In this document: positions 57,674 through 64,000 of the stretch, one piece after another
How the letters are laid out: every line of letters starts with the position of its first letter
How positions within the stretch are numbered: position 1 is the first letter of the stretch
Source of the DNA: Asterella californica
Taxonomy: Eukaryota > Streptophyta > Marchantiopsida > Marchantiales > Aytoniaceae
Direction of reading: 5' to 3'
Assembly (NCBI GenBank): GCA_036924285.1
Contig: JAYKYS010000017.1
Span: 6,863,501-6,927,500, forward strand
Length of the DNA: 64,000 nucleotides
The notes under the pieces: model-generated
The model's input: the letters and a program-made list of their open reading frames with translations, nothing else
What the model was told of the DNA's origin: nothing
The model's database searches: none
Made by a program: the position numbers and the translations under genes

Positions 57674-57953
57674 CTAAAAGAAGAATCTTGTCCACCAGCT
57701 CTTGTCTTCTTCAGTGAAATATGTATTTCTTTCCTCCAAGGCCTTACTATAACTTTCTAGTATTTTTTAACCAGCATGTTCATCCGAAAGTCGTATAGCC
57801 TTAAGAGCAATAAGTGATGCTTCCAAATCGTACCTTTTAGCACATAGTTGACAAAATTTCACTAGAGCCTCTCCAATCTTGAGAAGTACATAATCTTTTG
57901 ACCCACAAGTCTGATCTCCACTAGAACAATATGTGTCCACCACAACTGTCAGT
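57674..57953 (-). pseudogene. Unrecognised coding relic, minus strand
   Basis: One frame with a single internal TAA reads CSSGDQTCGSKDYVLLKIGE, ALVKFCQLCAKRYDLEASLI, then LESYSKALEERNTYFTEEDK. It is helical and protein-like, ending at a TAG at 57676-57674. It lies on the same strand as the relics at 54336-55832, with an LTR fragment and a repeat array between. No family recognised. Confidence 0.4.
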
Positions 57954-58084
57954 TATAACTCTTCCGGATCATTTTAGACATTTATAACTAGTAATGATTC
58001 TTACTGGACTTTTCGTAATAGACAGTGAGTCATAAATATCCAACGTGGCTCTTAGTCCTCTTGAATAGGACTGCCTAGTCATAA

Positions 58085-58510
58085 AAACCATGATGACGTG
58101 ACTTTCTACTAAACAAGTTGTGATGTGTGATGTGGTAGTTTATGTCGAAAGCCATGTAGGACGATATGGCGCAATATACTCACATAACACGTGACATATT
58201 TTTGTGCAAGCCACGTATCACACAGTTATAACATACTTGTATGTGTCACGTGTTGCAAGTGGTAGATGACATGTATCACGTCAAAGTTGACATTCATACA
58301 TGCAACGTGTCTTATTGAGGACATGCTACGTGGTACACATTTTATGACTGATATTATTGTCACACGTCCAAGTATTTTCATGCCACGTACGTGTCACATA
58401 GCATGATAACTTATGATTCCACGTGTCATGAATTGAACTTACCACGTGTCAAATTATATGAGATATAAAAAGATGCACCATGTGTCATAATTGAACACGT
58501 GGATACTGTA
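58085..58510. promoter_or_regulatory. Dense cluster of ACGT-core (G-box/ABRE-like) motifs
   Basis: About a dozen ACGT cores lie in 430 bp, including CACGTGAC (58184), GTCACGTGTTG (58235), CTACGTGG (58330), CCACGTACGTGTCA (58383), CCACGTGTCA (58419), CCACGTGTCA (58443) and ACACGTGG (58494). CACGTGTC-type sites are known in plants as binding sites for bZIP and bHLH factors. A TATA-like 'gatataaaaag' is at about 58463. No clear gene follows within 300 bases on either strand, so it may be a relic promoter or a degenerate repeat. Confidence 0.45.
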
Positions 58511-58940
58511 GACTAATCACAATCTATATTGAATATTCAACCATATGTACACAGTACCACAGATTAATGATATGAGTACAAAAGTTTTGGATATTATACT
58601 TAATTCTTTGATTCAAATTAGTTGACGAGTTGATACTTCAGCAAGCTTAGAACGATGTGTATTATACAAACATATGTGCATAATGTTCCCAACAATTGAG
58701 AACACGTAACAACAACACTTCAGTTCACAACCATAGTTGCATAACAGATATTGTGCATGTAAAAAAGAACGAGAGTTACGTCATGAAACTTAACTGTAAG
58801 CCTTAGATTGTTAATTTTCTCTTCATTCTTGCTGTCACGTTTCATGTGTGACTACTACCACAAGACAATTTATCTTGTGTTTACATCAGCAAGAGATGTA
58901 ACATCTGGTAGGCTTGGGAAGCACAAACTACAAGTGGTAT
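58511..58940. other. Non-coding stretch
   Basis: AT-rich, no conserved frame. The long + ORF that starts at 58808 is antisense to the relic at 58941-59100 and is not called a gene. Confidence 0.4.
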
Positions 58941-59760
58941 CTAAGATAGTTATTAGTTATATGGCTAAAGCACCAACTAAAATATTGCATCCTTTGAGTT
59001 TGTCTTGCCGTGCAACCTCTACTATCCTTCCAACTGCTACATCTCTCATGGTATTCTTTGGTTTCTTGAGAACCACTTGCTCTCCAACCTTCAGCTGCAA
59101 ACCAAGTTCAGAAAAATCTGAAACATTAAATACAAACAAGTTTAACTTACTAAATGTTAAATACAAAGCATCTTCAGTCCAAATGAAAGAGTTCAAAGCT
59201 AATGAGCATATGAAGAACAAGCAGGTTGGACTTTAACTAACTAATGTGAAACATCAAATTATAACTCAAACAAATGGTAACTCATCAAATTGTAGATATG
59301 ATAGACTCAAGAAAACAGAAGAACTGTATCTTTTCCTTCTCATTGATAGAAACTCTACTGGTTTCTTGCTGGATGCAGGTTCTTCTCAAAACATCGCAAG
59401 ATCATCAGACCTTGACAGAGATGCACTTGGAGACATTTTGATTCGACGAAAGAGAGAATATCCCTCGTTGAACTTCGCCTTTATCTTTTCTATGAGGGTC
59501 TGAATTCTGTAAAGAATCTTCATGATCATCTATAGACTTGTTCACATGACAAGTCTATAAGATCATAACAAGTCTGGTCCATGTAAGATCATAACATCAC
59601 CGGTTGGTTTGCGTGGGACAAATAATGTTTTAGAAACTAAGATTTGAACCATACTTACAAGCTCATTTGACATCCTTCCTTGCTTGTCTACTTTTTGTGT
59701 CAAGTGATCGAGATCATTCACTCTCTGTACTCATGTCTTCTCAACCTTCTGATGATTGCA
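58941..59760 (-). pseudogene. Plant transposase-like (Ptta/En/Spm type) relic, 3' part
   Basis: Minus-strand pieces flanked by splice signals. LTQKVDKQGRMSNEL ends at donor GTAAGT near 59650. TLIEKIKAKFNEGYSLFRRI begins after a CAG acceptor near 59504 and runs to a stop at about 59385. LKVGEQVVLKKPKNTMRDVA then VGRIVEVARQDKLKGCNIL (after TTTGCAG near 59096) ends at TAA near 58957. The order resembles the 'Transposase_24' accessory protein of plant CACTA (En/Spm) elements, whose C-terminus has a 'G..V.L.s......VA.G.v....p....g' pattern. The match is from memory and modest. Stops show decay. Confidence 0.35.
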
Positions 59761-59910
59761 TCCGATAACTGCAGATAACTGCAACCAAAGGTAAAAGTCA
59801 ATATTTCTATCATCACTGAAGTCAAATCAAATAGAGTCAAAATGAAAATATGTACCGTTTCTTACCTTTGATGATTGAGAAGTTGAGGATCCGTCAATGC
59901 GCAGAGAGAA

Positions 59911-59982
59911 GTTTAGGGTTTAGGGTTTAGTTAAGGGTTTAAGGTTTAGGGTTTAGTTTAGAGTTTAGGGTTTAGAGTTTAG
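59911..59982 (+). repeat. Degenerate interstitial telomere-type repeat (TTTAGGG)
   Basis: About ten TTTAGGG or near-TTTAGGG units, with variants such as TTAAGGG and TTTAGAG. The last unit runs directly into the first 625-bp satellite unit. Confidence 0.85.
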
Positions 59983-62473
59983 ATCCAAGTAATACTCAAG
60001 TATATGATTCTTTCAAGAGACAAAGCACAGAGCAGCACAAGAAGATACATGATACTATTTAATGTAAAAAAAAATATGATTTCTTGGTTAAAGCGGATAT
60101 CTAAATAGTAGTAAGATGATGACGATTGAAGATATATGACATCCATGACAAAGAGTTCAAGAAGATAAGATTATCATCAGTAATAGTCTTGAAAGCGGTT
60201 CAGGAAAGAATCTGCAAGGTACACAACACAGTTAGTGTTTAGAGTAGAAATGGCATGACTTTGAAGTCACATGGGGATCAGTAGATGAGACGAAGTTCAT
60301 TTTTAGAGGTCCAGATCTGAAACCCATGTTTTTGACAAAAAATGGTGACTCATATCTCATATTCAAAATAACTCAATCCAAGAATAATTTCCTACATGAG
60401 AGATAAGTTGGTTGAGTAATCTCTCTACTTATAACTACAAACAGACATGAACATGATCAAATCATCATACGAGGTCCACTAAATTGAACTCAGAAATAGA
60501 TTGATCAAACTTGGCCGAAGTAGTCAAAGAGTTGACAATTTCTTATTTGATTTAAGAAACGAACTCTTACAGCATGAGCATGCATGTAAAGGAGTACTCA
60601 AGTATAGATCCAAGTAATACTCAAGTATATGATTCTTTCAAGAGACAAAGCACAGAGCAGCACAAGAAGATACATGATATTATTTAATGTAAAAAAAAAT
60701 ATGATTTCTTGGTTAAAGCGGATATCTAAATAGTAGTAAGATGATGACGATTGAAGATATATGACATCCATGACAAAGAGTTCAAGAAGATAAGATTATC
60801 ATCAGTAATAGTCTTGAAAGCGGTTCAGGAAAGAATCTGCAAGGTACACAACACAGTTAGTGTTTAGAGTAGAAATGGCATGACTTTGAAGTCACATGGG
60901 GATCAGTAGATGAGACGAAGTTCATTTTTAGAGGTCCAGATCTGAAACCCACGTTTTTGACAAAAAATGGTGACTCATATCTCATATTCAAAATAACTCA
61001 ATCCAAGAATAATTTCCTACATGAGAGATAAGTTGGTTGAGTAATCTCTCTACTTATAACTACAAACAGACATGAACATGATCAAATCATCATACGAGGT
61101 CCACTAAATTGAACTCAGAAATAGATTGATCAAACTTGGCCGAAGTAGTCAAAGAGTTGACAATTTCTTATTTGATTTAAGAAACGAACTCTTACAGCAT
61201 GAGCATGCATGTAAAGGAGTACTCAAGTATAGATCCAAGTAATACTCAAGTATATGATTCTTTCAAGAGACAAAGCACAGAGCAGCACAAGAAGATACAT
61301 GATATTATTTAATGTAAAAAAAAATATGATTTCTTGGTTAAAGCGGATATCTAAATAGTAGTAAGATGATGACGATTGAAGATATATGACATCCATGACA
61401 AAGAGTTCAAGAAGATAAGATTATCATCAGTAATAGTCTTGAAAGCGGTTCAGGAAAGAATCTGCAAGGTACACAACACAGTTAGTGTTTAGAGTAGAAA
61501 TGGCATGACTTTGAAGTCACATGGGGATCAGTAGATGAGACGAAGTTCATTTTTAGAGGTCCAGATCTGAAACCCACGTTTTTGACAAAAAATGGTGACT
61601 CATATCTCATATTCAAAATAACTCAATCCAAGAATAATTTCCTACATGAGAGATAAGTTGGTTGAGTAATCTCTCTACTTATAACTACAAACAGACATGA
61701 ACATGATCAAATCATCATACGAGGTCCACTAAATTGAACTCAGAAATAGATTGATCAAACTTGGCCGAAGTAGTCAAAGAGTTGACAATTTCTTATTTGA
61801 TTTAAGAAACGAACTCTTACAGCATGAGCATGCATGTAAAGGAGTACTCAAGTATAGATCCAAGTAATACTCAAGTATATGATTCTTTCAAGAGACAAAG
61901 CACAGAGCAGCACAAGAAGATACATGATATTATTTAATGTAAAAAAAAATATGATTTCTTGGTTAAAGCGGATATCTAAATAGTAGTAAGATGATGACGA
62001 TTGAAGATATATGACATCCATGACAAAGAGTTCAAGAAGATAAGATTATCATCAGTAATAGTCTTGAAAGCGGTTCAGGAAAGAATCTGCAAGGTACACA
62101 ACACAGTTAGTGTTTAGAGTAGAAATGGCATGACTTTGAAGTCACATGGGGATCAGTAGATGAGACGAAGTTCATTTTTAGAGGTCCAGATCTGAAACCC
62201 ACGTTTTTGACAAAAAATGGTGACTCATATCTCATATTCAAAATAACTCAATCCAAGAATAATTTCCTACATGAGAGATAAGTTGGTTGAGTAATCTCTC
62301 TACTTATAACTACAAACAGACATGAACATGATCAAATCATCATACGAGGTCCACTAAATTGAACTCAGAAATAGATTGATCAAACTTGGCCGAAGTAGTC
62401 AAAGAGTTGACAATTTCTTATTTGATTTAAGAAACGAACTCTTACAGCATGAGCATGCATGTAAAGGAGTACT
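59982..62473 (+). repeat. Satellite array: four tandem 625-bp units
   Basis: 'gatccaagtaatactcaag' starts units at 59982, 60607, 61232 and 61857, exactly 625 bp apart. The fourth is cut after 617 bp at 62473. Unit 1 differs from the others at a few bases ('gatactattt', 'cccatgtttttg'); units 2-4 look identical by eye. No ORF of 60 codons lies within a unit. The array lies between the two parts of the minus-strand transposase-like gene, probably in an intron. Confidence 0.95.
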
Positions 62474-62529
62474 TCAACTAAGAATCTTGGACTGAAGTGT
62501 GTACTTATCAGCATTTTGGAAGACCCATA

Positions 62530-62990
62530 TCATGCTCGTCATGAGTAATTCAGATTCACAACAGCCGCTCTCGCGGCTTTCATTTGAGAAGCTTTCGTTT
62601 GTCTTTCAGAGGAGATTGAGTATTTGAAAAGAGATTCCCAATTCTTCTTTTCTGTATCGGGAGGACAAGGAGCATCTTGCTTTCTCTCACCAAGTTCTCC
62701 TATATTTTTTTCATCTTATTTCTCTCGCATTTCAATATCTGTTGGATCTTCTTCTTGGAAAAAGTATCACACAAGTTCTGTCTTATATACTCGTACTTCT
62801 CATCCATACTTCTCCTTAAACTGGACACTGATGCAGCAGAGTGTTTGACTACCCTGTTTCTTCTTCGCATTCTTCACATTGACATTTCATATTCTTGGAT
62901 CTTGTCTATAATATCTAACGATGTGGTTTCTGTAGTTAAGTTTACAAGATCATGTCCATGTGAGGACTTCAAGTAAACAAGTTTGATGTG
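62530..62990 (-). pseudogene. Plant transposase-like (Ptta/En/Spm type) relic, 5' part
   Basis: The minus strand gives CPPDTEKKNWESLFKYSISS, then ERQTKASQMKAARAAVVNLN and a stop at about 62548. This resembles the known 'PP.....W..L...w.s......s...k.nRak......G' motif near the middle of plant Transposase_24 proteins. Upstream sequence (to 62990) has stops. With 58941-59760 it would form one minus-strand gene, split by the satellite array. The + strand ORFs 62624-62976 are its shadows. Confidence 0.35.
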
Positions 62991-64000
62991 AGGAGACAAT
63001 AGACTGTTCACTGGTTCACACACACTTGCGTGCTAGAGCGATTAAATCATGTATGAATATACTTCGGATGGTGATTTCTTAGACGGTGACGCAAATGGAC
63101 TTAACATTCTTTCAAGCTTGTGTAACGATATCCAAAGAAACCACACAACTGGAGATCCATCGCATAGGGGTGATGATGCACCACAACGAATGCTCCATAA
63201 CTGGAGCAACTCTGAAGCAAAACCTTAGTAACAAGAAACATGAAGAAAGCGAGCAAACTTCACGTTAGTCAAAGAAACTGACGCACGAACCAGAACTTAT
63301 AGATCCTTGAAGCTAAGGTTCAAAATTAAACAAGCTTCAACACGTCTTCTCTCTACGATGTTACGTGCTCTTTAAGAAAGAGCACGTAACTCGTAAGAAA
63401 GTGGTGAAACAGCTTCGCTGGTCTTGTCTTCCTGATTCACCTCATGACTATCGAAGTCATTGATTGATCCGACATTACTACATAAGATGCGTGAGCTTCA
63501 CCTGAAGGTAATAAAATAATGAGACAAAAGTTGACAATCAAACGTGTCATTGAAACTAACACTCATTCTATTTTGTTTTCATGAACTACTCTCTCAATGC
63601 TAAGCTTCTTCTGCACTGCAAGTTTCTTTATACTTTTTGACATCATGATTGATGGTGAGTAATGTCTACTGCGTGATGTTGTGAAATGAGCTCAACTTCG
63701 CCGCCATACCTCACTTACTTGATCCGCTCGAGGGCTGACACACGACAAAGTTTGAGAGAGAAATGAGATCATGTTCACCGCTCATATCTAACTTATGCGG
63801 CTCGCTTGAAGGTTGACATGACAGAAAGTTTGAAACTTTAAATTTATCGAAATCTAGCAACTGATCACGACTATCACGACTTCTGAAGTCCATCGAATGA
63901 TTCAACATTACTAGCTTGTGTGAGCTTCACCCAAAGGTGATAAAATAACGAGACAAAAATTGACAATAATGCATCACTAAAACTAACACTATTTGTATTT
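62991..64000. other. Non-coding end of window with imperfect direct repeats
   Basis: The segment 'gaagtcattgattgatccga' ... 'aactaacactcattct' (about 63453-63570) recurs, diverged, as 'gaagtccatcgaatgattca' ... 'aactaacactatttgt' (about 63879-63995), about 425 bp apart. Within the repeat, 'gctcga' + 'gggctgacac' (63727) and 'gctcgcttgaaggttgaca' (63800) are further related. The minus ORF at 63908-63711 arises from it (CQPSSEPHK, CQPSSGSSK). No gene. Confidence 0.5.
63360..63390. repeat. Perfect 14-bp inverted repeat, 3-nt loop
   Basis: gttacgtgctcttt (63360-63373), loop aag, aaagagcacgtaac (63377-63390). 'acga' before and 'tcgt' after extend the pairing past a one-base bulge. Confidence 0.85.

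Noticed and set aside
58808..59236. 142-codon + strand ORF
   Set aside because: Overlaps minus-strand sequence with splice sites and transposase-like peptides; the + translation is Ser/Thr/Phe-rich and looks like an antisense reading.
59982..62473. Could the regular repeat be a CRISPR array?
   Set aside because: Units are 625 bp, identical throughout with no unique spacers, and the setting is a plant nucleus. It is a satellite array.
62624..62976. Two overlapping + strand ORFs rich in Phe, Ser and Tyr
   Set aside because: Antisense to charged, protein-like minus-strand sequence (CPPDTEKKNWESLFK...).
1..64000. tRNA, rRNA or organelle genes
   Set aside because: I looked for conserved tRNA B-box-like and rRNA words and saw no convincing case; a tRNAscan or Rfam run would be needed to exclude small ones.

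Overview
The window looks like nuclear DNA of a land plant. It carries a YUCCA-type flavin monooxygenase gene with the usual plant four-exon layout, several decayed Ty3/Gypsy-type and CACTA-like elements, plant-type telomere repeats (TTTAGGG) and AT-rich filler. A bryophyte or other early-diverging lineage is possible, but the sequence alone does not settle it. Almost everything here is mobile-element debris. The only gene that looks complete is the YUCCA gene at 51678-53609 (+).

Layout. 1-1641: a decayed DNA-transposon protein gene with two in-frame stops. 1642-3480: mostly empty. About 3630-21185 (block A) and 21778-42330 (block B): two copies of one long segment in direct tandem. Each holds, in order, a truncated YUCCA copy with its flanks, a gag-like relic, AT-rich sequence, an unrecognised multi-exon gene relic on the + strand, a minus-strand Ty3/Gypsy-like element (protease, reverse transcriptase, RNase H, integrase) and an AT-rich tail. 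Block B is longer mainly because of a solo LTR (38740-39882), a 1.65-kb repeat-bearing stretch (30732-32385) and a 160-bp coding-like piece. Block A has more copies of an AT-rich minisatellite. A 0.6-kb spacer with a small coding-like patch separates the blocks.

42330-48943: Ty3 fragments in both orientations around an unrecognised decayed minus-strand coding region, ending in a candidate 905-bp LTR. 49195-49580: a 105-bp tandem repeat. About 50060-54335: the third and parental YUCCA copy. 54336-58080: decayed minus-strand coding pieces, a palindromic 60-68 bp repeat array and an LTR fragment. 58085-58510: a dense cluster of ACGT-core motifs. 58940-62990: pieces of a minus-strand plant-transposase-like gene, split by telomere-like sequence and four 625-bp satellite units. 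62990-64000: non-coding with imperfect direct repeats.

Likely history (inference): the intact YUCCA locus was copied; the copy lost about 1.63 kb, from the middle of exon 1 into exon 4; the truncated copy was then carried in a segment of roughly 17-20 kb that duplicated in tandem. After that, insertions, deletions and an LTR insertion made A and B different. If functional, the intact gene would convert indole-3-pyruvate to the auxin indole-3-acetic acid. The truncated copies lack the NADPH domain and cannot do this.
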